Shown in pieces: positions 33,716 to 43,250 of a stretch of 64,000 bases of DNA (the stretch's first letter is position 1; each line of letters starts with the position of its first letter). Origin of the DNA: JAYPAN01 sp049597955 (GTDB lineage: Bacteria > Pseudomonadota > Alphaproteobacteria > RS24); contig JBMYND010000003.1 in NCBI GenBank assembly GCA_049597955.1, positions 1 to 64,000 on the forward strand, written 5' to 3'. The position numbers and the translations under genes were made by a program. Below the pieces are notes generated by a model. That model was given only the letters and a program-made list of their open reading frames with translations, had not been told where the DNA came from and searched no databases.

Positions 33716-34983
33716 TGACGCCCCACCGTGGCGCGCAACAGCCGCCGCACGGCCAGCCAAACCGCCGGAATGACCAGCACCACCAAGGCCGCCTTGATTG
33801 ACCCGGCTCCCGGCGCAAAAGGCAAGGGCAGGCGCGTCATCAGCCACAAAACCGGCTCGACCAGCAAATTCACCGCATAATAGCTTATCGCCACCACCGA
33901 CACGCCTTCCACCGTTTGCTGCAAGCGCAATTGGCGCTCTGTGCCGCTATTCAGCGAGTGCAGCAATTCGGCGTTTTGCCGCTGTAAATCAAGCTCAATG
34001 CGGGTTTGCAAAACGGTTGACAATTTCTCCACCTGATCGGCCAAATCATCGCGCTGGCGGGCGGTAGATTCATAAGTGGTCACGGCAGGGCCAAGCCGAC
34101 GCTCCAAAAACCCGCCAACCGAAATGCGCGCATCATAAGCCGCTTCGCCCAAAGAAGTCAGCCGCGCCTGCACCAGCCCCCAATAGGCAAAACAAGCATT
34201 GAAGCGAAAAGACGTATCGCGCCAAATCTCCTCCAACTCACCGGCCAGTTTCGACAATATCTGAAACCGCTCACTGGCTTCGCTTTGATTGTCCAAATCG
34301 GGCGGGGCGGAAGGTATCATATCGGCAATTTCCCACAGCCTTTGCTGGGCAGCGCGCGCCACAGGCAGGCCCAAAGCGGCAAAACAGCGATAAGTCTCGA
34401 TTTCAAGCACTTGCAGAGACACGCGGCCAATATCGCGCGGGTCACAATCGGGCGCAAATTCCAGCAATATTTTTGTATGGCCATCATCGGCGACGCGAAA
34501 ATTGAAATAGGCGGTCGCGCGACCGCCCTCCAGCGCACTGGCGCACACCCATTGGCGTGCGGTTTGCGTGTCGCGGGCGCGCACATTGCAATCCACCGCC
34601 ACCACAATATCGCCGCTAATGCCCGCCGTCCAACCGGTCGGCAGGGCCGAGGCCAGCGATTGCGTATCCTGGCTTTCCTCAATCAGCGTGATGGAAGTGA
34701 ACTCGGTATGGCGTTCAATATTGACCCGCACATTGTGATAAACGCCGCGAATGAGCTTGCCCTGCTCGGCAACATCCCAATCCACTCCATCCAGCACAGC
34801 CGACAATGCCGCCTGCACCGAGGCATAGGCCTCGCGGCCCTTCACACAGAGACGGAAAATCCGCGTCGGCAGCGAAAATTCGGGGAAGGGCCGCGCATTC
34901 AGCTCATCGGTCACTTCCGCCAGCCGCCAGCGCGGCGCATCCCTGCCGCGCATATCGTCAAATGGGCTGTCTTTCATCGTCAT
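33712..34983 (-). CDS. DUF3422 family membrane protein
   Basis: A 423-residue protein of the DUF3422 family, typical of alphaproteobacteria and some betaproteobacteria. It has a long soluble N-terminal part beginning with ELNARPFP, a predicted coiled coil (about residues 300-365), and one or two C-terminal hydrophobic segments (VVAISYYAVNLLVEPVLWLM and IKAALVVLVIPAVWLAV). Topology resembles CorA-like ion channels in outline, but no GMN motif is present. Function unknown. Divergent from argG. Confidence 0.88.
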   Translation of the reverse strand: MTMKDSPFDDMRGRDAPRWRLAEVTDELNARPFPEFSLPTRIFRLCVKGREAYASVQAALSAVLDGVDWDVAEQGKLIRGVYHNVRVNIERHTEFTSITLIEESQDTQSLASALPTGWTAGISGDIVVAVDCNVRARDTQTARQWVCASALEGGRATAYFNFRVADDGHTKILLEFAPDCDPRDIGRVSLQVLEIETYRCFAALGLPVARAAQQRLWEIADMIPSAPPDLDNQSEASERFQILSKLAGELEEIWRDTSFRFNACFAYWGLVQARLTSLGEAAYDARISVGGFLERRLGPAVTTYESTARQRDDLADQVEKLSTVLQTRIELDLQRQNAELLHSLNSGTERQLRLQQTVEGVSVVAISYYAVNLLVEPVLWLMTRLPLPFAPGAGSIKAALVVLVIPAVWLAVRRLLRATVGRH

Positions 34984-35077
34984 GCGGGAGAAATAGCCCG
35001 AAATGGAATGGTTTCAATCCGCCCCTTGCCCCGCCTGTTGGGACAGGCTAAAAGCGGGCAGCAAGCGGAGCGAGAGC

Positions 35078-36289
35078 ATGAGCGATAAAAGCGATATTGA
35101 AAAAGTGGTGCTGGCCTATTCGGGCGGGCTGGACACAAGCATTATCCTGAAATGGTTGCAGGAAAGCTATGACTGCGAAGTGGTGACTTTCACCGCTGAT
35201 TTGGGCCAGGGCGAGGAGTTGGAACCGGCCCGCGCCAAGGCCGAAATGCTTGGCATAAAAGAGATTTTTATCGAGGATTTGCGCGAGGAATTTGTCCGCG
35301 ATTATGTCTTTCCCATGTTTCGCGCCAATGCGCTTTATGAAGGCGTTTATTTGCTTGGCACGTCCATTGCGCGCCCGCTTATCGCCAAGCGGCAGGTTGA
35401 GATTGCCGCCGCCACCGGTGCCGATGCGGTGTGCCATGGCGCGACCGGCAAGGGCAATGACCAAGTGCGTTTTGAGCTGGGCTATTATGCCTGCAATCCC
35501 GATATTAAAGTGATTGCGCCATGGCGCGAATGGGAATTGTCGAGCCGTGAAAAGTTGATTGCCTATGCCGAGGCGCACCAGATTCCGGTGCCGAAAGACA
35601 AGCGCGGCGAAGCGCCATTTTCCGTAGATGCCAATTTGTTGCACACATCCAGCGAGGGCAAAGTGCTGGAAGACCCGGGCGAAGCTTGCCCCGAATTTGT
35701 CTATCAGCGCACTGTCTCACCGCAAGAAGCGCCCGACACGCCGACCGATATCACTATTGGGTTTGAAGCCGGGGATGCGGTGTCGATTGACGGCGAAAAA
35801 TTGTCACCGGCCAGCCTGCTTACGCGGCTTAATGAGCTGGGCGGTGCCAATGGCATTGGTCGGCTGGATTTGGTGGAAAACCGCTATGTCGGCATGAAAT
35901 CGCGCGGCGTCTATGAAACACCGGGCGGGACAATTTTGCTGGCCGCCCATCGCGGCATTGAATCCATCACGCTGGATCGCGGTGCCATGCATTTGAAAGA
36001 TGAGCTGATGCCGCGCTATGCCGAGCTTATCTATAATGGTTTTTGGTTTTCACCGGAGCGCGACATGCTGCAAGCGGCAATTGACGCCAGCCAGACGCAT
36101 GTTTCCGGCGAGGTGACGTTGCGCCTGTATAAGGGCAGCGCCAGCGTGCTGTCGCGCCGCTCGCCCAATTCGCTTTATTCGGAAGCGCATGTCACTTTTG
36201 AAGAAGACGCGGTTTATGACCAGCATGATGCGGAAGGCTTTATCAAGCTCAATGCGCTGCGGCTCAAATTGCTGGGGCGGCGGGGCTAA
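35078..36289 (+). CDS. argG: Argininosuccinate synthase ArgG
   Basis: ArgG joins citrulline and aspartate using ATP in arginine synthesis. From ATG 35078 the protein has 403 residues. The PP-loop AYSGGLDTS is at about residues 13-21, followed by conserved GATGKGNDQVRFE and NRYVGMKSRGVYETPGGTIL. AGCGGAGCGAGAGC precedes the ATG; the longer upstream frame is not conserved. The stop overlaps the folD stop (CTAA, 36286-36289). Confidence 0.97.
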   Translation: MSDKSDIEKVVLAYSGGLDTSIILKWLQESYDCEVVTFTADLGQGEELEPARAKAEMLGIKEIFIEDLREEFVRDYVFPMFRANALYEGVYLLGTSIARPLIAKRQVEIAAATGADAVCHGATGKGNDQVRFELGYYACNPDIKVIAPWREWELSSREKLIAYAEAHQIPVPKDKRGEAPFSVDANLLHTSSEGKVLEDPGEACPEFVYQRTVSPQEAPDTPTDITIGFEAGDAVSIDGEKLSPASLLTRLNELGGANGIGRLDLVENRYVGMKSRGVYETPGGTILLAAHRGIESITLDRGAMHLKDELMPRYAELIYNGFWFSPERDMLQAAIDASQTHVSGEVTLRLYKGSASVLSRRSPNSLYSEAHVTFEEDAVYDQHDAEGFIKLNALRLKLLGRRG

Positions 36290-37206
36290 ATATCCATTTC
36301 CGGCAAGCCGTGTTGGCGGCAGGCGGCGATAAGCGTATTGCGGAGCAGGCAGGCAATGGTCATCGGCCCGACACCGCCCGGCACTGGTGTGATATGGGCG
36401 GCATTTTCTGAAGCCTCGGCAAAGGCGACATCGCCAACCAGGCGGGTTTTGCCTGCGCCTTTTTCCGGCGCGTCAATGCGGTTAATGCCAACATCAATCA
36501 CGCAAGCGCCCGGCTTCACCCAATCGCCCTTAACCATTTCGGCAATGCCGACCGCCGCCACCAATATATCGGCGCTGCGGCACAGGTGTGGCAAATCAGC
36601 GGTGCGCGAATGGGCAATGGTGACAGTGCAATTTTCATTGAGCAGCAATTGAGCAACCGGCTTGCCAACCAGATTTGACCGGCCAATTATCACCGCATGT
36701 TTGCCGGTCAAATCGCCCAAAGTCTGTTTGGCCAAAATCACACTGCCCTGCGGTGTGCAAGGGGTCAGCGCCGCACCGGCCCCGGCAATCAAGCCGGATG
36801 CCAAACGCCCGGCATTGACCGGATGCAGCCCGTCAACATCCTTGTCGGGGCTTATTGTTTCAATCACCGCTTTTTGCGAAATATGCGCCGGCACGGGAAA
36901 CTGCACCAATATGCCATGCACATCGGCGTCTTCATTCAGCGCGCGCACCTTGTCGAGCAATGCCTCTTGCGGCGTCTCGGCCGGCAGGCGGAACTCCAAT
37001 GATGTCATGCCCGCCTCTTTGGTCGCAATGCCCTTATTGCGCACATAGACTTGGCTGGCCGGGTCTTCACCGACCAGCACAACCGCCAGCCCCGGCGTTA
37101 AGCCATGTTTTGCTTGCAATTGACCGACCGCTTCGCCAATGCGCGCGCGCAAATTCGCGGCAATCATTTTGCCGTCAATCAATTTGTCACCATTTAATGC
37201 CGCCAT
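36286..37206 (-). CDS. folD: Methylenetetrahydrofolate dehydrogenase/cyclohydrolase FolD
   Basis: FolD interconverts methylene- and formyl-tetrahydrofolate. The 306-residue protein shows VGEDPASQVYVRNKG with the catalytic Lys nearby (KGIATKEAGM region), VQFPVPAHI in place of the common VQLPLP, PCTPQG, and the NADP-binding IGRSNLVGKPVAQLLL. Length is normal. Its start touches the yggT stop by one base. Confidence 0.96.
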   Translation of the reverse strand: MAALNGDKLIDGKMIAANLRARIGEAVGQLQAKHGLTPGLAVVLVGEDPASQVYVRNKGIATKEAGMTSLEFRLPAETPQEALLDKVRALNEDADVHGILVQFPVPAHISQKAVIETISPDKDVDGLHPVNAGRLASGLIAGAGAALTPCTPQGSVILAKQTLGDLTGKHAVIIGRSNLVGKPVAQLLLNENCTVTIAHSRTADLPHLCRSADILVAAVGIAEMVKGDWVKPGACVIDVGINRIDAPEKGAGKTRLVGDVAFAEASENAAHITPVPGGVGPMTIACLLRNTLIAACRQHGLPEMDI

Positions 37207-37508
37207 TAATAAGCTCCGCCCGATTGCAGCGCGCCAAAAACTTCAAACAGGAAATTACGCAGGAAAATAAGGCCCAAAATGAGAATGACCGGCGACAAAT
37301 CCAGCCCACCCATATCCGGCAGAAAACGGCGAATCCGTCGATAAGCAGGCTCGGTCAGCCGGTTCAGCGCATCGCCCACCATATAGACAAAGCGATTGCG
37401 CATATTGACAATATTAAAAGCGACCAGCCAGCTCAGCACGGCGGAGGCAATAATCACCCAAATATAGAGCTGGATAATCTGGCTTATCAGGATAAGCAGG
37501 GATTGCAT
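37206..37508 (-). CDS. YggT family membrane protein
   Basis: A 100-residue protein with two hydrophobic segments (LILISQIIQLYIWVIIASAV and LSPVILILGLIFLRNFLF) separated by the conserved LNRLTEPAYRRIRRFLP loop. YggT proteins are implicated in osmotic or cell-division processes without clear biochemistry. Transcribed with folD (one-base overlap). Confidence 0.9.
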   Translation of the reverse strand: MQSLLILISQIIQLYIWVIIASAVLSWLVAFNIVNMRNRFVYMVGDALNRLTEPAYRRIRRFLPDMGGLDLSPVILILGLIFLRNFLFEVFGALQSGGAY

Positions 37509-37594
37509 TCAACCTCTCCGTTCAATGCGTTCCTTCTAACCCGATTGCGGCTGCTTGGCAAATGGCGGGAGCAAATAGGAGAGCAAATAGCGGC

Positions 37595-38197
37595 TTAAAC
37601 CGCCGTGCTGCCATCATCGCGCATATAAATGGAATTGCGCGGACGCTCCATCACCCGGCGTATCATTGGCTCAAATTCTTCCAGCTTCATGGAAGTGAAA
37701 GTCGGGTCAAAAGCGGCCTGGTCATAGAGATGGCAGAATTGCGCCGTATATTCAAAATGCTCATGGCCGCGAAATTGCTCACGCGCATCGCGGTCAAGGC
37801 CGATATGGTGGAAGAAATAATAGCCCTGAAAAATGCCGTGATTTTGCAGCATGAAATAATTGGCGTCGGAAATAAACGGCTTCATGATGGCCGCCCCAAG
37901 CTCGGCATGATTAAACGTGCCAAGCAAATCACCAATATCATGCAGAAGCGCACAAACCACATATTCCTCATCGCGGCCATCCTTATGGGCGCGGGTTGCG
38001 GTTTGCAGGCTGTGTTCAAACCGGTCAACGGCAAAACCGCCAAAATCGCCCTGCAACATTTTCAAATGCTCCATCACCCGGTCAGGCAAGGTTTTTGAAA
38101 ATTCGCCAAAAGCGGCGGAAATTTTTTGATAGTCTTCCTGCGTGCCATCAACCATAGCGTGGAATGAGGCGCGGCTGTTATCGGTATCATCAAGCAT
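37595..38197 (-). CDS. HD-domain phosphohydrolase-like protein
   Basis: A 200-residue protein of the HD superfamily. The metal-binding pattern is visible as HSLQTATRAHKDG, the HD pair in LLHDIGDLLG and a downstream NHAELGA and HH motif (YYFFHHIGLD). Such proteins cleave phosphate esters of nucleotides or related molecules; this subgroup is often called 'HD domain-containing protein, inositol oxygenase-like' from fold alone. ATG 38197 has AGGGAG at proper spacing. Substrate unknown. Confidence 0.85.
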   Translation of the reverse strand: MLDDTDNSRASFHAMVDGTQEDYQKISAAFGEFSKTLPDRVMEHLKMLQGDFGGFAVDRFEHSLQTATRAHKDGRDEEYVVCALLHDIGDLLGTFNHAELGAAIMKPFISDANYFMLQNHGIFQGYYFFHHIGLDRDAREQFRGHEHFEYTAQFCHLYDQAAFDPTFTSMKLEEFEPMIRRVMERPRNSIYMRDDGSTAV

Positions 38198-38305
38198 GTC
38201 AATCTCCCTTTGCTTGCATTGTGCCAAGGAAATGCGCGTTTGACAATTGCAATCTCACGCCATCCGTGTAGGCTTTTGCCAGAGCAATAATGGGGAGGAT
38301 AAATC

Positions 38306-38674
38306 ATGCTTGCTTATGTGACTTTGGGGGCCAATGATATTGAAAAAGCGCGCGACTTTTACACTGCTTTGCTGGGCGAAATCGGGGCCAAGGAATTGTT
38401 CAATAATGGGCGGCTATATTTTTACGGCACCGGCATGGGCGCACCGATGATTGCCATTGGCGGCCCTTATGATGGCGGCGCAGCCACTCATGGCAATGGC
38501 ACGATGCTGGCAATTCCGGTTGGCAGCCGCGAAAATGTCGATGCGATTTACGCCAAAGCATTGGAGCTCGGCGCAACCGATGAGGGCGCACCGGGCGAAC
38601 GCATGCCGACATTTTATGGCGGTTATGTGCGCGATGCCGACGGCAATAAGCTGGTTTTCTGCCATATGGGCTGA
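38306..38674 (+). CDS. VOC family (glyoxalase-like) protein
   Basis: A 122-residue single-domain vicinal-oxygen-chelate protein. The N terminus (YVTLGANDIEKARDFYTALL) and the C-terminal GGYVRDADGNKLVFCHMG are typical of alphaproteobacterial glyoxalase-like proteins. Metal ligands cannot be assigned with confidence. AGGAGG-like bases (GGGGAGGA) precede ATG 38306. It converges on the acyltransferase gene with a 7-bp gap. Confidence 0.88.
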   Translation: MLAYVTLGANDIEKARDFYTALLGEIGAKELFNNGRLYFYGTGMGAPMIAIGGPYDGGAATHGNGTMLAIPVGSRENVDAIYAKALELGATDEGAPGERMPTFYGGYVRDADGNKLVFCHMG

Positions 38675-38681
38675 GCGCAGC

Positions 38682-39302
38682 TCACGCTTCAACATCCGGG
38701 CCGGGGCGATTGGGTGAGGCATAATTTTGCGGCTTCAGCCCGGTTTTGCTGTCATATAGCGCGTAAATTTTGGCCATATCGGCATCCACATCATTGCCGG
38801 GCATGACAATATCATGCACGGCAACGGTTTTGGTCGCCGTGTCCAGATAGGCAATCACAATCGGCACATTGGCGGCTTTGGCAATATGGTAGAAGCCGGT
38901 TTTCCAATGGGTGCGCGCTGAGCGCGTGCCTTCCGGCGTTATCAGCAGATTAAGCCGCTGGCGGCTGTCAAACTGATGCACCATCTGATTGACCAGCGCA
39001 GAAGCGCGCGCGCGCTCTACCGGCACACCGCCGCAATAGCGCAAAAACCAGCCCACCGGCCCGATAAACAGCGTGTTTTTAATCAAGACATCAAGGCGCA
39101 TTTTGGTGGCAAAGACAATCACCAGAAACAGCGCAAAATCCCAATTCGACGTATGCGGCGCGACAATCACAACGCATTTGTCCAAATCAGGCGGCACAGG
39201 ACGCGGGCATTTCCAGCCAATCAGCCGCATAATGACCAAGCAAATCGCCCGCAAAAAGGGAGACAAGACAGGCGTGTTGAAGAGCGTGATACGCTGTTCC
39301 AT
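38682..39302 (-). CDS. Lysophospholipid acyltransferase (PlsC-like)
   Basis: A 206-residue acyltransferase of the 1-acylglycerol-3-phosphate type. Motif 1 APHTSNWD (H-x4-D) and motif 3 PEGTRS are present, with a preceding hydrophobic segment (FLRAICLVIMRLIGW). It is somewhat short for PlsC and belongs to the small group often annotated as 'lysophospholipid acyltransferase family'. ATG 39302 lies a few bases after GAGGTAAGG; the frame upstream starts with TTG. Last gene of the minus-strand catabolic block. Confidence 0.88.
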   Translation of the reverse strand: MEQRITLFNTPVLSPFLRAICLVIMRLIGWKCPRPVPPDLDKCVVIVAPHTSNWDFALFLVIVFATKMRLDVLIKNTLFIGPVGWFLRYCGGVPVERARASALVNQMVHQFDSRQRLNLLITPEGTRSARTHWKTGFYHIAKAANVPIVIAYLDTATKTVAVHDIVMPGNDVDADMAKIYALYDSKTGLKPQNYASPNRPGPDVEA

Positions 39303-39325
39303 ACCCTTACCTCTTAACAAATAGC

Positions 39326-40174
39326 TTAGCCGAGCTTGCGCGCCATGCCGGGCAAATCAACAAAATCAGCCTCGCGCTGTTCGGCCCGCGCGGCAAAGGC
39401 TTCCTGTATTTCGTCGCTTTGCAGCATGGAAGCGTTCCACATGCCAATCCAGTCCAAGCCATCTGCGGTGGAATGGTCGCGCGCATAGGTGATTGCTTTT
39501 TTGCAGCCATAAACCGCCAGCGGGGCATTGGCGGCAATTTCGCGGGCAATTTCCATCACCCCGGCCAGCATTTCTTCCTGCGTTTCAAACACCCGATTGA
39601 CCAGCCCGACGCTTTGCGCCTCATCGGCCGGCATACGCCGCCCGGTATAGGCCAGCTCGCGGACAATGCCTTCAGGGATGAGTTTGACAATGCGCGGAAA
39701 TGTGCCGACATCGGCGGTCATGCCGATTTTGGTTTCATAAATCGTCATAAACGCATCGCGCGTCGCATAGCGCATATCGCAAGCCGTTGCCAAATCAACG
39801 CCACCGCCTATACAGCCGCCCTGAATGGCGACCAGCACAGGCACACGGCAATTTTCCAGCGCGGTGAAACTGTCTTGCATTAATTTGACATGCGACATGA
39901 AACGCGCGCCGGCCTGGCGTCGCCGCTGCACCGCTTGGCTGTCATCCTTAACGCCGCCGCCGGAAAACATGGAAATATCAAGACCGGCGCAAAAATGCGG
40001 CCCGGTTGAGGAAATGACAATCACCCGCGCCTCAGCGTCATGGTCGATTTTGCGGATGATTTCCGGCAATTCATTCCAAAACGCAATATTCATATTATTG
40101 CGCTGCTCCGGCCGGTTCATCACAATATGGGCAATGCGGTTTTCAATTGTCACATCAAAACATTCGTAAGACAT
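39326..40174 (-). CDS. Crotonase family protein, dienoyl-CoA isomerase-like
   Basis: A 282-residue enoyl-CoA hydratase/isomerase. The oxyanion-hole segments are VIVISSTGPHFCAGLDISMF and QGGCIGGGVDLATACDMRYA, and the IGMTADVGTFPRI stretch (about residues 148-160) matches the ADVGT signature of delta3,5-delta2,4-dienoyl-CoA isomerases, with the acidic residues expected there (YETKIG, ADVG). It probably acts on unsaturated acyl-CoA. 23 bp upstream of the acyltransferase gene on the same strand. Confidence 0.88.
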   Translation of the reverse strand: MSYECFDVTIENRIAHIVMNRPEQRNNMNIAFWNELPEIIRKIDHDAEARVIVISSTGPHFCAGLDISMFSGGGVKDDSQAVQRRRQAGARFMSHVKLMQDSFTALENCRVPVLVAIQGGCIGGGVDLATACDMRYATRDAFMTIYETKIGMTADVGTFPRIVKLIPEGIVRELAYTGRRMPADEAQSVGLVNRVFETQEEMLAGVMEIAREIAANAPLAVYGCKKAITYARDHSTADGLDWIGMWNASMLQSDEIQEAFAARAEQREADFVDLPGMARKLG

Positions 40175-40250
40175 GGTGGCTCCTCTTCACACTCATCCTG
40201 TCAATAAAGCAAAAATCCGCGCGCCAGACCAGCCCCATGGCACTTGCGCC

Positions 40251-41312
40251 TCACAATGCGGCGAGGCTGTCAAGGTCAAGCACTTGCCAGCCCGAACGCT
40301 CAGCCATGACAGCAAACATTTCATCGCCACGCTCAGTGCGCTCAACCACCATGGCCGAAAACAGCGCAACCAGAAATCCGGCAAAGGCGGCGCGCCGGTA
40401 ATCCTGCCACGCCATCTCAAAATCATAATCCGCGGCCACTGGCCCAAGCGCCTGCAAATAAGCGCGCAGCAGATTTTCTTCATGGGCGCGACGGCTTTGG
40501 GCATCGGCAAAGCTGGTGGAAATGCAATAGGCGACATCGACCATTGGCTGCCCGGCCGATAATGTCTGCCAATCGAGAATAAAGGGCCGGTCTTGGCCAT
40601 TAAACAGCATATTATCTACCCGAAAATCGCCATGTTGCAGCACAAGCGGGGTTTCGCGCGCCTCGCTATATTTTTCATAACCGGCAATAAAGGCCGCGCC
40701 CATATCCAGAATGTCAGCCGACAGGCGCTGCGCATAGCGTTCGCGGAACTCAGGATAAATCACCGGCAAAGCGGCCTTCACCATTTCGGCATTTTGCGCG
40801 CTGTAATTGAGCCAGGCAATATCGTGCAAGCGCGCATCATTCCAGCGTGCCTTGTGCAAACGGGCGGCCTCATCCAGCGCAAGGCGCACTTGCGCGCTAT
40901 TGGCCCCTGCCATTTGGTCAAGCTGGCTGGCCGGCGCGCAATCGGCCATAAGCAGCACAAAATCGGTCATATTCTCGGCAATATCGGCGTAATAAATATG
41001 CGGCACGCGCACGCCGCTGGCATTGGCCAATGTCTGATACCAGCGCGTCTCAATCTCATAAAGATGCATATTGGCGCCGGTCTGGCGGCTGGTCGCATCG
41101 GCAGCCGGGCATTTGACTACCAGCGAAGGCGGCAAGTCACCCGCCATGTTCCAGTCCAAATGCAGGCGATAGCTGTCACCGACCTGGCCCGTGCCGACTG
41201 GCTCAAAGGTAAAGCCGTCCAATTTCTCGGCAGGTTGACCGAGCTTGGCAGCCAGCCATTCGGTTGAAAATTGCGACGGATGATCGGGAATGAAAACAGA
41301 ATCCTGTGCCAT
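40251..41312 (-). CDS. Phosphotransferase family (APH-type) kinase
   Basis: A 353-residue protein with the aminoglycoside-phosphotransferase fold: LVLQHGDFRVDNMLF (catalytic loop, Brenner-type H-G-D and N) and FILDWQTLSAGQP (metal-binding Asp). Such kinases in catabolic operons can act on hydroxyacyl-CoA (as LvaA of Pseudomonas putida does on 4-hydroxyvaleryl-CoA) or on hydroxylated lipids; which applies here is inference. ATG 41312 overlaps the upstream gene's end region (its stop is at 41323); the in-frame codon upstream at 41387 was not used. Confidence 0.85.
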   Translation of the reverse strand: MAQDSVFIPDHPSQFSTEWLAAKLGQPAEKLDGFTFEPVGTGQVGDSYRLHLDWNMAGDLPPSLVVKCPAADATSRQTGANMHLYEIETRWYQTLANASGVRVPHIYYADIAENMTDFVLLMADCAPASQLDQMAGANSAQVRLALDEAARLHKARWNDARLHDIAWLNYSAQNAEMVKAALPVIYPEFRERYAQRLSADILDMGAAFIAGYEKYSEARETPLVLQHGDFRVDNMLFNGQDRPFILDWQTLSAGQPMVDVAYCISTSFADAQSRRAHEENLLRAYLQALGPVAADYDFEMAWQDYRRAAFAGFLVALFSAMVVERTERGDEMFAVMAERSGWQVLDLDSLAAL

Positions 41313-41322
41313 GAAACCACCC

Positions 41323-42453
41323 TCAAGCCGCGCCATCAGCGCGCGCGACAATGCCATCGAGCAAATCGGCAAAGCCGCTTGGCGCATGTGGCCCGATAAA
41401 TAATTGTTCCATCACGCCAATGCCATTTGCTTCGCCCAAAGCACCGGACAGGCTTATCTCAGCCAGCGCCTGAATGTGTAAATGATGCATCGCCCCATTG
41501 GCCAGCGCGGCCTCGGCATCGGCCAGCGCCATCACGTCAAAATCAACCCGCAACGCGCCATGATGAAAGCCATGCCCCCATTCAGGATGGGTGTAGCCCA
41601 AACCCTGCATATAAAATACCGGCCCGGTCGCGCGCATCGTAACCTCTGCCATGCCGCCCGGCACGGCCAGCTCCATTGACAGACTGTCAATCCGGCGCGT
41701 GTCAGGGCGATAATCTGTGCTGATGGTCACGCGGTCAATTTCGCTGCGGCTGGCCGAAGCCAAATCATCAAACACGGCGCGCCGGTTCCACGGCACACCC
41801 GCGCCATCATCATTGCTATGGACGAAAAAGCAGGCTTGCGGCAGATTGACCGGCGTCCACAGCCAGTAAAATTGCGGCGCCATGGGCGGCACAACGGCTT
41901 GCGGGTCTTGCGCACCAACCGGTCGCAAGCCCCAGCTGCGGTCGCGCGTGCCTTGGCAAGCCTCAATATTTATCACCTGCCCGTTCAGCTTTATCTCACC
42001 GCGCCAGACAATATTTTGCGTCGCGCGCGTATAATCCATAAATAGCCTTGTGCCTTGCCGACGGGTGAAGCGCGGCTCCTCAATTGGCTGGTGGCGCGCT
42101 TCTGCCTCCAACACGCCGCTCAGCCCATGCTCATTATCTTCAATCACCAGCCGCGTATGGGCGAAGGGCGCGACAATTTCCACCCGTATCGGCCCGACGG
42201 ACAAATCAAGCCGGTCGCCATTCATTTCCTTGGAAGCGCGCAAATTATATTGCCGCCCGTCAAGGCTCAGGCAAAAGGCGGCATCCATAATGTTTAATTG
42301 CGGATAAACCCCCAAGGCAGCGGCGAAAAACACCGCGCCGTCAGCCGAATAACCATTGAAGAAAAACCGGTCATAAAAATTGCGATCCGTGCCGGCAAAA
42401 GCCATTGGCTCCGGCGTTTGGTGCAAAGGATAATCATCGGCATTTGTAAGCAT
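41323..42453 (-). CDS. Unrecognised protein in catabolic operon
   Basis: I do not recognise this 376-residue protein with certainty. It has no signal peptide or membrane segment. Composition and alternating hydrophobic pattern suggest a beta-rich fold of two lipocalin-like halves (for example YPQLNIMDAAFCLSLDGRQY and GRRDxxGLRPVGAQDPQ region), similar in outline to proteins found beside APH-type kinases in steroid- or lipid-degrading bacteria. It lies between the SDR and kinase genes with gaps of about 11-13 bp, so it is in the operon. Confidence 0.6.
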   Translation of the reverse strand: MLTNADDYPLHQTPEPMAFAGTDRNFYDRFFFNGYSADGAVFFAAALGVYPQLNIMDAAFCLSLDGRQYNLRASKEMNGDRLDLSVGPIRVEIVAPFAHTRLVIEDNEHGLSGVLEAEARHQPIEEPRFTRRQGTRLFMDYTRATQNIVWRGEIKLNGQVINIEACQGTRDRSWGLRPVGAQDPQAVVPPMAPQFYWLWTPVNLPQACFFVHSNDDGAGVPWNRRAVFDDLASASRSEIDRVTISTDYRPDTRRIDSLSMELAVPGGMAEVTMRATGPVFYMQGLGYTHPEWGHGFHHGALRVDFDVMALADAEAALANGAMHHLHIQALAEISLSGALGEANGIGVMEQLFIGPHAPSGFADLLDGIVARADGAA

Positions 42454-42465
42454 GATAGCCTCCCG

Positions 42466-43236
42466 TCACATGGCAGAAATGCCGCCGTCAATTTTCAACT
42501 CGGCACCGGTCATAAATTTACTTTCATCACTGGCCAGATAGACCACCGCATAGGCAACATCGTCAGCCTCGCCAATCGTATTGAGCGGCACTTGCCGAGC
42601 AAGTTTGGCGCGCAATTCATCGCGCCCGATATTGGCGGCCATCGGGTCGAGAATTGGCGTATCGATAAAAGTCGGATGTATCGAATTACTGCGTATTTGA
42701 TAGCCGCGCTTGGCGCAATGCAGCGCCACTGATTTGGACAAAAGCCAAACCCCTGCCTTGGCCGAATTATAAGCCGCCATATTATGCCCGGCGATAAGCC
42801 CGGCAATAGATGAGATATTAATGATGGAGCCGGGCGCATGGGCGCGCATGAGCGGGATGGCATATTTGCAGCCAAGAAACACGCTGTCCGTATCAACCTC
42901 ATGCACGCGCTTCCAAGTCTCGAAATCGGTCTCTTCCACGGTCGAGCCGCCACCAATACCGGCATTATTGAGCAGCACATTCAGCCCGCCCATATCGGCA
43001 TGCGCCTGCGCCAAGGCTTCCTGCCAATTGGCTTCATCCGTCACATCAAGCCGATAGGCAAAGCCGTGGCCGGGTGCCAGCGCGTTAATCTCTTCGGCCA
43101 CATTTGCCGCGCCCTGTTCATTAATATCGGTGACGGCGACTTTGGCGCCTTCGCGCGCCAACATCAGCGCCGAGGCGCGGCCCAGACCCGATGCCCCGCC
43201 AGTGATAAAAGCCATTTTTCCTGCAACCCGCATCAT
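42466..43236 (-). CDS. SDR family dehydrogenase
   Basis: A 256-residue short-chain dehydrogenase/reductase. TGGASGLGRASALML (cofactor), NNAGIGGG, catalytic Ser in NISSIAGLIAG and Tyr-Lys in YNSAKAG are present; the Asp at the end of beta-2 (VTDIN) favours NAD over NADP. The C-terminal DGGISAM is classic. In context it probably oxidises a hydroxyacyl or steroid-like hydroxyl group; the substrate is not known. Confidence 0.9.
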   Translation of the reverse strand: MMRVAGKMAFITGGASGLGRASALMLAREGAKVAVTDINEQGAANVAEEINALAPGHGFAYRLDVTDEANWQEALAQAHADMGGLNVLLNNAGIGGGSTVEETDFETWKRVHEVDTDSVFLGCKYAIPLMRAHAPGSIINISSIAGLIAGHNMAAYNSAKAGVWLLSKSVALHCAKRGYQIRSNSIHPTFIDTPILDPMAANIGRDELRAKLARQVPLNTIGEADDVAYAVVYLASDESKFMTGAELKIDGGISAM

Positions 43237-43250
43237 ATTCTCCCTTGCAG

